64,000 nt of DNA from Bidens hawaiensis (GCA_021521415.1 JAIQDT010004210.1:152001-216000), one strand, 5' to 3'; shown: positions 1 to 12,854, counted from the stretch's first letter. Notes: generated from the letters alone by a model not told the origin. Translations and numbers: made by a program.

Positions 1-357
1 TTCCACAAGGACTATCCATGTATTTTATTACTATTTTTTCATATATAGATAATACATGTTAGGTTTAGGGATTAATATGGTGTTTAGATCACAAGCTCAA
101 ACTCATTTAGGCTTGAGCCGGAATCCATTTAAACTCAACTCGATTCAAAGCATTTAAAAAAACTTTCATGAATGTATATGATCATGAACATGGTCAGTTT
201 CCGTACTTGTCACCAATTTTAGGAAAATGTACCAGAATAAAAGATTGTATGATGAATCATCTTAAAACACACCAAGTGAAACACAGAAAATATACACATA
301 ACAACCCAGGTTATATTCATCTCCAACAGTTGTTACCCAAACAAAACCGGGTGACAT

Positions 358-3300
358 TCAGGAAGATCTGATGAGACGTAGTCGTTTCAGAGTTAAATCC
401 GGAGCACCAAAACTATCAAGCACGGCCTTTGCAGAAGGAAACTCGGCCCTAGATGTCAATCTGCAACATAATCCAGGGTCAACTTTGGAATTGATAAAAG
501 TTGGTTACTTGTTTGTGATTTATATATATAAAAAAAAAGCATGTAAAGATATAAACTTAATTATCAATTTTAGAAAACCTGCTGCGAAGAACGACACATG
601 GCATGCCGATTTGCTCGGCTGCAGCGACCCCAGGAAGACTTCCAGCAACAAGAATACAATCGGGAACGGATACTTGTGCATATTCAGCTCCTGCTTTCAG
701 TGCAGCCACAATTTTCTGCATGCTGAATGTATAGATACATCATACAAGACATCTATATGTAATTGCTAAGAGCCACAATTTTCTGCATGCTGAATGTATA
801 GATACATCATACAAGACATCTATATGTAATTGCTAAGGTTTTATACAAGTCGAACCAATAATAAACAAGGAACAAGAAAAACAGTCTAAACTAGGCCTGT
901 AAATGAACCAATCAATGGGAAGTTCGTTTATCTAGTAAATGAACCAACATGGTCATGAACAAAAGTTGTTTAGTTAGTTAAACGAACGAACATGAACACA
1001 ACTCTAGTTCATTCATTTATGTCCGTTATTGCATATGTTTAAGTTCGTTCGTTTATACATTCATTTTGATTTTTTAAGACCATTACAATTTCGTCTAATT
1101 TTATAAAACTAAAATATCACCAAATATAATTTAGTCTAGATTTATGACCGTTTTAGGCCCAGCAGATTGATGTTCATGTTTACTTTTAATGAGTTTATGA
1201 TAGGAATGATAGGAATCATATTCTAGTTTTAGTCCTAATTGTCATTTGTCTATTTTGAGAAGGGGTTAAGTGTAATTATACTTTTATAAATAGGTATCAA
1301 TAGCCAATAGAGAGGAGAGAGTATGTTTTAGGTTTAAGATGGCATTGCCATGGCTCCCGTGTATGCGGTGAGAGAGGGCTAGGGCCGGGAATATCTTGTA
1401 ATCTTTCTTTACGTTTATAATAAAATAACCGTTCTTCCTTTTTATCCTACATCTTCTCTAAATTCAAATCTATAATCTATCAAACCCTATCAGTTTACAT
1501 TCAATTATGTTTGTTCATCTATGTTCAGTTACATTAATTTGTTTGTGTACATTTACGTTCGTGAGCCATTAGTTTATGCTATTAAAAAACGAACATGACC
1601 ACACTCATTTTCTTAACGAACAAGAAAACACTGTTAGCTTATTTGTTCATGTCCGATCGTTCGTTTGATTGAAGTTAAACGAACAACCATGCCCCGTTCG
1701 TGTTTTTTCGAATCATTTACAAGCATATTCTAATTTCTAAAGTAAAGATACACCTACCTTTCACTTGAAGTTGTATCAATGTCAACACTCAGTTTAAGCA
1801 CGGACGCGACCTCTTTAGCAACTTTTTGCTTCTCAGTAGATGCTGTTCACCCAAAAACCACTTCCTCATCGTCATCGAAAGCTTCTATGAATATATGTGT
1901 GCGTGTGAGTATAGATATATATTGCAAAAACAATTAAAGATTACCTGCTTTTCTTGCTTCATTAAGTAATTGTTCATCCAAACTAGAAGTTACTCCTTTA
2001 CCGAGTACAAGCTGCCCATAAAAGCTCTGTTCTACCTCTTGTTGACCAACAACTTTTATCTTTGACATTCGATCCTCACCAAGTCTTTCAATAATGGGCC
2101 TGGAAATCATTTAAACAAGAAAAGACTAATGCTTTTCAGTATCCCTTTTCCGCATTATTATATAAATAATATCCCCGTGCATCATGTTTACAAGTTGGAA
2201 GAATCAGAAACTTCAAGTAATCATATGAATGTAAATACGAGTATTGACCTTGCTACATTTTCACCATTTCTACTGTAGGCGGCTAGTACAACAACAGGAA
2301 CACCTTCGTCAAGTGCATCATCGATAAATCTGTAGATGGAAGAAAAGCCATTATTATATTGAAAAGTAAGGTTATCATTGCAATATAATGGCTAGACAAA
2401 CAAATATTTAATCAAAAGCCATACAGAGTGACAATTCCCAACAACTTAAAACAGAACAAGAAACCCCACAAAAAAAATAATCAGGTGTTCGGTTTCCATA
2501 TCTAAAAACGTTTAACAAACAAATTGTTCGGGTTTACCTGTTTAACACAATTAACTAAACGGATGGTCTTTGGGTTGACCTGTTTAAACCGTTTAAATTT
2601 TGACCCATCAACCCGTTTAGAATGTAAATTTTATAAAAATTAATGGGCCAAACCGGCCCATTTACAACGTTTCACTCGTTTATATCAATGGGTTACACAG
2701 GTCGTGTTCGGGTTACACGATTTAAGTGTGTTCGAGTTAGATTTGATGTCTTTGACACGAATAAATATATGGGTTTTGTTCAGGTCAACCCAAAGACCAT
2801 GTCTATCACCAAGACATACACGGCTCGACAATAACGTGAACAAAACTTTGTAGTCATAACTTGCTGCTTTACAATAATATATGGAGGAGCTATATAAAAA
2901 ATTAAAAAAACTTAAATCACATTTGTACGTTGTATAGAGTGATGTCATGTTTAAAATTAATCCAAGTAAAAAGCACGTGCATATAAGGATGAGATCCTAC
3001 TAGGCTAAAGTTTTAAGAAAATCATCTCGTTTTACAATAGATCTCTATGGTTGCATTCAAAAAGCAATATACACCTACATTATTACTATATATATATATA
3101 CTATTGGAAACCTGTTAAGCATATCACGAGATTAACAAATTACAGTAATGTCTTAATGGCAAAAAAAAAGAACCATAGCTATCATCTATAACAGAGGCAC
3201 ACTTGATTAAAATATAAACATCTATATAGAAGTGTTAAGACAACTCACTCTTCAGCACCAGGTCTTAGAGGCAAAGATTTTGACATGACAAGTTCTTCCA

Positions 3301-4416
3301 ATGCGTTTTGCTGCCAACAAGTCCCATTGTCTTGGCACATCAACAACAAAAAAGAAAAGCAATAACCATAATAATAATAAAAATAAACTTTGATGAGTAA
3401 AATTATACAAATTATAGATATTTTTGAAGTAATCCTAGTTAAGTAGACAAATGTCAAGTGATCCTCTCATCAATATCATATTATGCACCTATAGGCCTGT
3501 TATTACAAACTACATAACCATTATACCACACTACAGATACAACATGATGAAAAACCATACAAATTATGTGAATTTTTAAATCACAACAAATTAAAAACCA
3601 AGTAAAAAGATAATCATACCTTATCTTTGAGAACTCTTTTCATGAAACTTCCTTTTTCATTAGTGGGGAGCGAAGTAGGCCAGCCTATCTGAGAAACGGA
3701 TTAGCAAACGCAAACGGCAGGCCACAGAACGACAATATATGTGAAATGAAATATATGACCACCTTATTAAAGTAGAGAGTTAGCATTTCCTCCTCACCAC
3801 CAAAGCATTTCCTAGAAATAGAAAGTATAGAATGAGCAACAGCAGGAAACACGAATAGATGAGGGAGAATGGAAATCACACCTTAAGAGATCTAAATAGA
3901 TTGGTTCAGTCCAATTAGCACAATCCAACCCCATTTTCTTAAATGCTGGAGAAACACAAATTGTCAACAAGTTATGAAGCTGCTAAACTAGCAATTGACT
4001 GGCTCACCTAAATTGAAGGCCTGACGGTGGCAATCGCGGTATACGTCCATCAGAACACTGAAAAAACACAAGTTAATAAATATCAAGATTAAGTTTTTAC
4101 TTAAAAAAAAGTGTATAAAGTGCGAATTGTTAATGAAATAGTAATACCCTTCGACTTCAAGAAGAAGTGCGAGTTGTTGTTTAGTTGAATCATCGGAAAC
4201 ATTTGCAGCAGCATCAGCATTAACCCTAAAACTCTTGGACTGTTTGGTTTTGTGGCGACAAGTTGTTGTTGGAGGAGGTGAAATAATAATACTAGTAGTA
4301 ATAAGACCCCACTTTCTGTTGTTGTTGTATGATGACTTCAACACGCCGGAGCCGGCGGTGGGGATGACGGCGGTTGGAAAACGGAGAGTAGGAGTTTCTA
4401 AGGCCGGTAGCCGCAT
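358..4416 (-). CDS. HAD-superfamily (CbbY-like) protein, plastid-targeted, 11 exons
   Basis: Proposed exons, in order of transcription: 4148-4416, 4008-4057, 3882-3945, 3763-3811, 3620-3688, 3249-3310, 2249-2329, 1945-2099, 1758-1842, 579-722 and 358-460 (stop at 358-360). Every intron is GT-AG, frames join exactly, and the sum is 1131 bp, giving 376 residues. The first 75 or so residues are rich in S, T and R with few acidic residues, like a chloroplast transit peptide. A HAD cap-and-core fold follows: motif I region LLLEVEGVLMD (84-94), the cap around 95-180, VVVLAAYSRNG (200-210), and LVAGSLPGVAAAEQIGMP near 319-336. The length and exon-encoded order match what I recall of the Arabidopsis HAD-like protein At5g45170 (unsearched). 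The motif I acids are Glu instead of Asp and motif IV lacks its acidic pair, so phosphatase activity is doubtful. No substrate can be assigned. Start chosen because it is the first ATG before the transit-like stretch. Confidence 0.88.
704..837. repeat. 67-bp perfect tandem duplication across a splice acceptor
   Basis: Positions 704-770 and 771-837 are identical and adjacent. Each copy holds the last bases of intron 9, its AG acceptor and the first 19 bases of exon 10 of the minus-strand HAD gene. Only the inner copy (acceptor at 723-724) is continuous with the rest of exon 10, so that is the site used in the gene model. The outer copy is a decoy acceptor without its own exon body. Confidence 0.95.
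893..1724. mobile_element. MITE-like element in intron 9, split by a solo LTR
   Basis: The ends are loosely inverted: CTGTAAATGA near 897-906 mirrors TCATTTACAAG near 1713-1723. The flanks are dense in GTTCGTT and AACGAAC words that pair across the element. No coding capacity is visible. The solo LTR at 1198-1492 lies in its middle. Boundaries are approximate and I see no certain target duplication, so the class (hAT-like or other) is open. Confidence 0.45.
1198..1492. mobile_element. Solo LTR (295 bp) with 5-bp target duplication
   Basis: The segment begins TGATAGG and ends CCTATCA, so it has TG...CA ends and a 7-bp terminal inverted repeat. GTTTA occurs directly on both sides (1193-1197 and 1493-1497). 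A TATAAATA-like box lies near 1284-1291 and an AATAAAATAA string near 1420, as in a short LTR with promoter and poly(A) signals. The short length suggests Ty1/copia or a TRIM. The internal region and second LTR are gone, as expected after LTR-LTR recombination. Orientation is probably plus, from the order of TATA and AATAAA. Confidence 0.85.
2563..2800. mobile_element. Small palindromic MITE-like element in intron 6
   Basis: Positions 2563-2582 and 2781-2800 form a perfect 20-bp inverted repeat (core GGTCTTTGGGTTGACC). The 198 bp between contain more GGGTTNACC words. The sequence around it (about 2497-2832) is similarly rich in GTTTAAAC and GGTT words, so the real element may be longer. I see no target duplication or coding sequence. 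It lies in intron 6 (2330-3248) of the HAD gene. Confidence 0.45.
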
Positions 4417-4501
4417 ATTTTCCTACTCTTACTTAGATTACGCTACGCTACGCTACGCATCTAAAATAAAATGCCAGAATTATCTATTCAATCTTTCCTA
4501 A

Positions 4502-5146
4502 TAAAAGACTATATCAATTCATTCATTAGCATTAACAGATACATCAAAATAAAAAAATTTTAAAATTAATTTTGTAGGTTTGTTAGAATAAAATTTTAAA
4601 ATCACAGGTAATTGCAAATTAAAGAAGATAAAAATGCATTATTGTCGAAGAATTTGGATTTGTATGTATGATAAACTACAAATTGTTTTTTTAAGCTAGG
4701 ATTCGAGCAACAATGTATAATTTTTTTATATAAGATTGGTTTCAAATTTGGATTTAAAATTTTCTCATATGTATTTGAATTCAGGAAAATATGTATTTTC
4801 TTAATTATCTCCAAGCATTCTGTATAAATATAGCAAACATGAAGAATACATATTATATATATTTTGGTGTTTAACATTAAATTATTAAAGTTAAATATTA
4901 TAATTATAATCTATGTCTACCGATTTACTATATGTCATTTATTTATATGATATTTTGTGTAGTTTAAAGGGTTTTAGCCATAAGAAAATCAATATTTATT
5001 TTTTAATATTTTCTTCTATAATTCAGACCAAAATGTTTCAGAAACATATATTTCCACATTAATATAAAAAATAGTTAATCCAGTTAAAAGTCATTTACCA
5101 TGCTTCCAACAAATCCGAAATCTTTGATTTTTTTCTATAAGTTGTT

Positions 5147-5192
<46 letters not shown>

Positions 5193-5446
5193 TGATTAAT
5201 TAAATATTCCAACAACTCCAACAATATTAACTAATAACACAGGATTAGTATTCAAAATTTAAATATTCTTTATCCAATACTTTCAACTATTATAAATATG
5301 AATCACTACTTTCACTTTATGCAACTTTAATTTTTCTAATATTCTGCTAACTCAGAATAATCACTTTTATTTGAACATGGCATTAAGGTTAGTATGTCCT
5401 TATCATTTTCCATTAATATGAAATGAAAAAATCATTTTCTTATTAT
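4502..5446. other. AT-rich intergenic sequence with a (TA)n tract
   Basis: This lies between the 5' end of the HAD gene and retrotransposon A. It is strongly AT-rich. A TA microsatellite of about 43 bp runs at about 5150-5192. The ACGCT repeats at about 4440-4457 lie just upstream of the HAD start. The open frames here (for example 4602-4877) look like chance. Confidence 0.6.
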
Positions 5447-7744
5447 AAGGCCCCGTTACCGGTGCCTCACTTTAACGTTGGATTTACTCATAAATGCGGT
5501 TCTAAATATCAGAGTTAATAAAAACTTTCGCGGAATAACATAAAAGTCAACCATTCATTACAACATCCATAACGTGTCTTTCAAAAACATAACATAAAAC
5601 ATAGCATTTCAAACATCACCACAATCTCAAGATGCCAGCCTCTTCGAATCCTGCCATGTGTCTTCCTCAAGCCAACTGCCTCAGTCGATTAGCCTGTGTG
5701 CATACTAAAAGTCAGCTACGCTGAGTGGGTTCTAGTTAATCATACAACATACAAAACATTCACATACTAGCATATGCACCCGGAGGTACATACCTTCATA
5801 TCTTCTTACACACTTACTTACATACGCACTTTCATTCTTTCTTTCATACTTACTTACATACTTTCATTCATACATATACGTTTTAAAGAGCATTCCGCCT
5901 TATAACCTTCGCCGATGTTATTAGGGTCGGTCCCCTACGTTCGCCGATATTATTAGGGTTGGTTCCCTACATTCGCCTATACTATTAGGGACGGTTCCCT
6001 TCATTCGCCGACATTATTAGGATCGGTTCCCTTCATTCGCCGACATTATTAGGATCGGTTCCCTTCATTCGCCGACATTAGGGTCGGTTCCCTTCATTCG
6101 CCGACATTATTAGGGGCGGTTCCCTACATTCGTGCTACTATAACATACCTGTCGTTTACATACTTTCCTTGACAATACGTGCAATCTCCGAAGAGCGTTC
6201 ACGTACCATCAACATATCATACATACATTATTCATACATCATATATATTCATACATACATCATTCATACATCATACATATCAATCATGCCTGTAACTACC
6301 ACTTGACGGCACATGCAATATCCGAAGATCGTTCACACACCGTCAAGCAATCATCATACATAAATCATACAAGGCATACACTTACCACTTAGGGTAAGTG
6401 TATTAACTATCACATCGAGTATGCACACAGCCCCGAAAACATAACAAGGAAGTGGGGATAGAAACTCACCTCAATGCGGTTGCGTTCACTGTTTACAGTT
6501 ATTCTCTTCTTGAGCTGTGCACGACTAACTGTATAATAATTACTCGTATCAATTATCTATTACTAGCCATATCACTAGCTTATTTGTAATTAATTCATTT
6601 TTTTCTAAGTTCAGGGACCATTCTGTCATTCTGTTAAACTTCTAATTCGTTACTTTGGTCTTAGCGAATTGGACTTTCTAATTCGTTATCTCTGTTAACG
6701 AATGGTCTTAACGAATCAAGGGTAATTCGTTACCCTTTTCCCTTAACGAATCGGATAAAGAATCAAGCCTAGTTCGTTAGGCTTCCTTATGCGAATCAGC
6801 TAAAGAATCACCCTAAGTTCCCCTAGCGAATCAACTAAAGAATCACCCTCCGATTCGCTAAGTTCCCATAGCGAATCAGCTAAAGAATCACCCTCCGATT
6901 CGCTAAGTTCCCATAGCGAATCAGCTAAAGAATCACCCTCCGATTCGCTAAGTTCCCATAGCGAATCAGCTAAAGAATCACCCTCCGATTCGCTAAGTTC
7001 CCATAGCGAATCAGCTAAAGAATCACCCTCCGATTCGCTAAGTTCCCATAGCGAATCAGCTAAAGAATCACCCTCCGATTCGCTAAGTTCCCATAGCGAA
7101 TCAACTAAATAATCACCCTCCGATTCGCTAAGTTCCCATAGCGAACTAGGGTTAGGTCAGGGAGTGTCAGAACATTCCCTGACACCTCTATCCTCATATT
7201 AACTTTTCCGGCGCCGTCATTGCCGGAAAGCCGCCGGAAATACGCAAACTCACCGGAAAAACGAGTTTTAACTCGTTTTTCACCGTTTTTCGACCCGTTC
7301 GATCTAGATATTAGCTAGGGTGATCCCTAAGCTCATCATAGGTTTGGTTTATACCCGATTCCACCCGGATCTCATGATTTAAATGGTTTAACTGTGTCGG
7401 CTCGTCGTTTCGCAACTATATCTAACGGGTTAAGCTCATACAATATTAAACTATCGTTACCTCGGGTCGGTGCTCGGTTTCCTTCTTGATTTCGGCTAGA
7501 GATAAGGAAGAACTAGAGAGAAATATTAAGTGTGTGTTTTGGTGGTGTATGGAATATGTGAGAATGAGGATTAAATGGTGATTAATGGTATTTATATTTA
7601 GGGATCATGGGCTCAAGCCCATGGACTCTTCTTCCTTCTTTCATAACCCAAGTCCATAACCCATACCCATTTACCCAACACTAGCCCAACTCATAACAGC
7701 TTATTTTTCGTTTATTAACTGAAATCAGGAAACGGGATGTTAGA
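5447..7744 (-). repeat. Element A, 3' LTR
   Basis: This LTR matches 12872-15099 through almost its whole length. It contains a roughly 32-bp repeat (ATTCGCCGACATTATTAGG core) at about 5900-6125 and seven 45-bp units at 6826-7140. It ends in TTAGA where the other LTR has TTACA, and its left terminal TGT is missing. A polypurine stretch (minus strand) lies at about 7745-7762 just outside it, which marks this LTR as the 3' one. Confidence 0.9.
6826..7140. repeat. Seven 45-bp tandem units in A's 3' LTR
   Basis: The seven units start at 6826, 6871, 6916, 6961, 7006, 7051 and 7096. Each junction holds GATTCGCTA then eight bases then TAGCGAATC, a perfect 9-bp inverted repeat, so each unit can fold as a hairpin. 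The matching LTR has only five units (14256-14480). Confidence 0.93.
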
Positions 7745-7787
7745 AGTCTTCCCTCCTTAAAGAGGTTTCGTGCCCGAAACCTATCTA

Positions 7788-10700
7788 TTACATAAACAAA
7801 TCTGGATAAAACTTGCGCATCTCTTCCTCAGCTTCCCATGTAGCGTCCGATCCCTTGCGGTGCTTCCATATCACTTTCACTAATGGAATAACTTTATAAC
7901 GAAGCTGCTTTTCCTTGCGGTCAACTATCTCGATTGGTTGCTCAATGTAGTTCAGCTGTTCGTTAACCTCAATGTCCATTAATGGCACGTGCGACGTGTC
8001 ATCAGCTAGACATTTTCTCATATGAGAAACATGGAAGGTTGAATGAATTCCTTCTAACTCACCGGGTAGATCCAGCTTATAAGCTACTTCCTCCACACGA
8101 TCTAAAATCTTAAACGGTCCAATGTACCTCGGAGTCAGCTTTCCCCTCTTCCTAAAACGAATAATTCCTTTCCAAGGCGAGACCTTGAGCATCATATTGT
8201 CACCAACGTTAAACTCAATCGGCCGTCGCCGCTTATCAGCATACGACTTTTGTCTGTCTTGAGCAGCTTTCATCCTTGCCTTAATCTGATCAAACTTTGA
8301 AGAAGTTTCTTGAACAACTTCCAAACTTCCCATCTGCTTTTGACCGATCTCTCCCCAATATACCGGAGTTCTACAACGTCTTCCATATAACATCTCGAAT
8401 GGTGGCATACCAATACTTGAATGGTAGCTGTTGTTGTAGGAGAATTCTGCTAGATGCAGATGATCGTCCCAACTCCCCCCAAAGTTCAAAACACAAGCAC
8501 GTAGCATATCCTCAAGGGTTTGGATCGTCCTTTCAGACTGTCCATCCGTTTGAGGATGATACGCCGTACTGATGTTCAATCTCGTTCCCATGGCTTCATG
8601 GAACTTCTTCCAAAACCTCGAAGTAAACCGAGTATCTCTATCAGACACAATCGATAACGGCACTCCATTCTTAGATACAACTTCTTTAATGAACAAGCTT
8701 GCTAACGTTTCTGACGAGATAACCTCTCGTATAGGCAGAAAGTGAGCACTCTTGGTCAAACGGTCCACAACCACCCAGATGGTATCACGATGCTTAGCTG
8801 TACGAGGTAGCTTAGTTATGAAATCCATGGTGATGTGTTCCCTTTTCCATTCTGGTATCTCTAAAGGTTGCATCTTCCCATAAGGCTTCTGATGCTCTGC
8901 CTTGACTTGTAAACAAGTTAAGCACCTACTGACATAATCTACCACATCATTCTTCATTCATGGCCACCAGTAGTCTCTTTTCAGATCTTGGTACATCTTC
9001 GTAGCTCCTGGATGAATCGAATACCTTGACTTATGAGCTTCATCTAAGATTCGACCTCTGAGATTTCCATGGCGCGGAATCCACATACGGTCAAACCTAG
9101 TCTTAACACCATGCGTGATTTCCATCAACTCGTCCTGCTGACCGAAAATCCTTTCTTTCTTTACTATTCCTTCATCTACCAGCACTTCTGACTGGACCTT
9201 GATGATTTCTTCAAATAAGCTTGAGTTCATAATTAGCTGATATGACTTTACTGCTGCAATGACTTCCTCATTCTTACGGCTTAGCGCATCAGCGACCACG
9301 TTAGCTTTACCAGGGTAGTACTTAATATCACAGTCGTAATCCTTTATCAACTCCAACCATCTTCTCTGTCTCATGTTCAATTCTTTCTGCTCGAAGAAGT
9401 ACTCTAAACTCTTATAATCTGTCTAAATGGTACACTTAGTACCATACAGATAGTGTCTCCATATATTGAGAGCATGCACTACTGCTGCTAGCTCCAAATC
9501 ATGCGTTGGATAAGTACTCTCATGGACTTTCAACTGTCTAGACGCGTAAGCTATCACCTTTCCTCGCTGCATCAACACGCCACCTAACCCACGATGCGAA
9601 GCATCAGTACAAACAACCAAATCCTTGTCACCCTCGGGTAAATAAAGGATTGGAGCTTGCGTGAGTTTCTTCTTTAACTCCTGGAAAGCCTCTTCCTGAA
9701 ACTTACCCCAACTGAATACTATCGACTTTCGAGTCATACCGGTCAATGGTGCGGCTATCTTGGAGAAACCTTCGATGAATCTCTTATAGTAGCCAGCTAA
9801 CCCTAAGAAGCTTCGTATATCAGTCGGGTTTTGCGGAGTCTTCCAATTCGTTATTGCTTCAATATTAGCTGGGTCCACGGTAATCCCTTCAGGATTGATC
9901 ACGTGACCAAGAAATTGCACTTCTCGCAACCAGAACGCGCATTTCGAAAACTTAGCATACAACTTCTCTTTCTTCAGAGTCTCCAATACTTCTCGCAGAT
10001 GCTCAGTATGATCAGACTCGCTTTCGGAATAAATCAATATACCATCGATGAAGACAATAACCGACTTATCCAACATTGGCCGACACACCCTATTCATCAT
10101 ATCCATAAATGCTGTGGGAGCATTCGTTAGACCGAATGACATTACGAGGAACTCGTAGTGTCCATACCGCGTCCGAAACACTGTTTTAGGGATGTCTGCC
10201 TCTTTCACTTTCAACTGATGATAGCCTGATATGAGATCTATTCGTGAGAACCAACTTGAACCTTGCAGTTGGTCAAACAGATCATCAATCCTGGGCAAAG
10301 GATATCTATTCTTTACCGTAAGTTTGTTCAACTCGCGATAGTCTATGCACATTCTCATACTTCCATCTTTCTTCTTCACGAACAACACTGGCGCGCCCCA
10401 AGGAGAAACACTTGGTCTTATGAAACCTTTGTCGAGGAGTTCTTGCAGTTGGGACATCAATTCTTTCATCTCAGACGACGCTAGACGGTAAGGCGCTTTC
10501 GCGACGGGCTGGGCTCCTGGTACTAAATCTATCTGGAATTCTATCTCACGTTCTGGTGGCAACCCCGGAAGATCCTCAGGGAATACTTCTGGGTAATCGC
10601 ACACTATAGGAACATCTTTCATTTCTTTCGTCTCGGCCGTAGCGTTGACAACATACGCCAGGTAGGCACCGCACCCTCGCCTTAACAATCCTTCAGCTTT

Positions 10701-12455
10701 TATCATTGAAATGACGTTAAACTCTGAACTTTCCTTATCTCCATAAACCGTCACGGCACTACCATCCAAGGACTTTAGCTTTATTATCCTACTCTTACAT
10801 ACTATCTGAGCTTCATATTCGGACAACCAATCCATTCCCAAAACTACATCGAAACCTCCTAAGGTCATGACATACAAAGTAACAGGGAACTCATGTCCCT
10901 CTAACTCTATCTTACAATTCTTAACCATTTTCATTATTTTCACCGAGGTGTCACTAGCAGTTTCTACTATGAAGGTTTCAGACACTCGGCAACATTTCAT
11001 TTTAGCTAGTTTACTGAATGTCATAGCTACAAAACTTCTATTCGCACCCGAATCAAATAATACTGAAGCAGAAATACCGTTTACTAGGAACGTACCGGTC
11101 ACAACATCAGGAATCTGTCTAGCTTGCTCCTGGGTCAGCATGTAGGCTCTAGTTCTTGGCCTCACTTGACAAGCATCCTTCTTCTCACTCCCTCCAGCTT
11201 CACCACTAGTACAAGTCCTCGCCAAGTGACCTGTCTGTCCGCACTTATAACACGCGGGCTTCGCATAGCAATCTTGGGTAAAGTGCCCCATCTTACCACA
11301 TTTGTAGCAGGCATTTGACCCTGATCTACACTCCCCACCATGGGACTTCCCACACTTGCGGCACACCTCAGACCCAGTGCCCCACTTGCACTCTCCAGCG
11401 TGCATCTTTCCGCACGTCCTACATGACCTTTTCTCCCACACTCTCGGTTGCTTGTTCTTGGGATTCCACATCTGAGTACTAGGTCGTTTGGTAGGCGCGA
11501 CCCACTTCTTCTCCTTCTTCTCATCCATAGCCACTTCATCTGTCAAGTCCTCATAAACCGTTTCCGTGAGACCCACAGCAGAATCAAAAGTACCTAGTCT
11601 ACCAGCCTTGACCAAGACACGAACATTATGGGGCAGTCCCCTAAGGTAGCATTTGATCCGCTTGGCCTCGATGTTCACCATGTCTGGCACCAACCTTGAC
11701 AGACGGTTGAATTCAGTGAGTTATTCTCGGTGCGTCATCTTACCCGCCTTCAGACTTAAGAACTTCATCTCAACCTTTTCTATCTCTGCATCAGCACAGA
11801 ATTGTTTCATCACTAACTCCTTCAGATCGTCCCATCTCAAGGCCTTGACCTTTTCTCGACTCTTTCTTTGCTCAACTGTCTCCCACCAGTACATCGCCTT
11901 CTCACCGAATGATTGGGTAGCATACCCCACAGCTTGGTCGGGACGACATTGGCTAATTCGGATAATTTTGTCCATCACGGCTATCCATTGGAGGGTAGCG
12001 ATTGCGTCTCCCAAGCCGGTTAGCTTTGGTGGACCACAGCTTTTGAAAGACTTATAGTTGCACCCACCTCGGCCCCTTTTCTTATCATCAACCTTCACTG
12101 ACTTAACCATGCTTGATTCTTCCCCCTCCCCTTCATCATTTTTCTTACCATCTCCTTCCGCCCTTTCAGCGGTTCTTTCACGGCCTCCAGCAGACCCTTT
12201 AGCATTCCAGTTCTTCGCAGCAGCTGCTACCGCTTGAGCAATGGCAGCTTGAATAGCAGGGTCAATTTGATACCCTTCGTTGTTACTCGGATTTCCACCG
12301 GCTGAATTTCCTTCGCCTTCATTGTTAGTAGTGGCCTCTACTGACGGCTCTCGGGCAACACGTGGCCTACCACAACGTCCTGTACGCCCTCCCTTTCCAG
12401 CTGCTTTCTTAGCTCCAGCCATTCGTATTCTATAAGGAAACACAAACGTCATCAC
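7788..12455 (-). pseudogene. Element A gag-pol, interrupted by three in-frame stops
   Basis: One frame runs from 12455 (or the more likely Met at 12422, MAGAKKAAGK) to 7788, about 1555 codons. Nonsense codons fall at 11721-11723 (in gag), 9423-9425 (in RNase H) and 8958-8960 (just after the integrase YWWP). There are no frameshifts. The surviving pieces are: gag capsid part (11721-12455); gag end with several CCHC zinc knuckles, protease (LFDSGAN), reverse transcriptase and RNase H (9423-11693); integrase zinc-binding part (8958-9380); and integrase core, GPF region and a chromodomain-like tail ending WEAEEEMRKFYPDLF (7788-8957). The reverse transcriptase reads FIDGILIY where the family has FIDD, so the catalytic aspartate pair is also damaged. 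Family traits fit the Tekay/Del chromoviruses. Confidence 0.92.
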
Positions 12456-12854
12456 TTAAGGAATCATTTAGTGCAAGGATAGTAAGGCTAACAGGTAATA
12501 ACAGTGGCCAGCTGTGATTAACTGATCACGTTACTTTCCGTGTCCTATACACTTCCTCTTATGAGTCTATTTGTGCTAGTTCTATTTCTAACAGTTAGAC
12601 ATTCAAATAGTTCATATCATCACGTACCCTATCCCTAGCAATTAAGCTAGCTTTCATGCATTCTTTATTTAGCTACTAAGCAAACATTTATTCATTATTC
12701 TACTTTACATGTGAATTTAATCACATACTTTACCTTTACCTTGCTTGCTTGAGTGACACATGGCATTCTCGTACTGGCATCTTCTTTCTTTTCTTACTTT
12801 AATCCCATTCTCTGTTCGAGTCTAAGCATGTAGGATGCTTAAATCTCTCGAACA

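Noticed and set aside
4235..4501. 88-codon plus-strand frame at the 5' end of the HAD gene
   Set aside because: It lies antisense to exon 1, which has transit-peptide features, correct splice sites and family similarity.
4602..4877. 91-codon minus-strand frame in AT-rich DNA
   Set aside because: Composition is Ile/Tyr/Asn/Lys-rich as expected by chance, with no domain and no neighbouring exon.
6826..7140. CRISPR-like regular repeats in A's LTR
   Set aside because: There are no unique spacers: units are contiguous 45-bp tandem copies inside a plant LTR.
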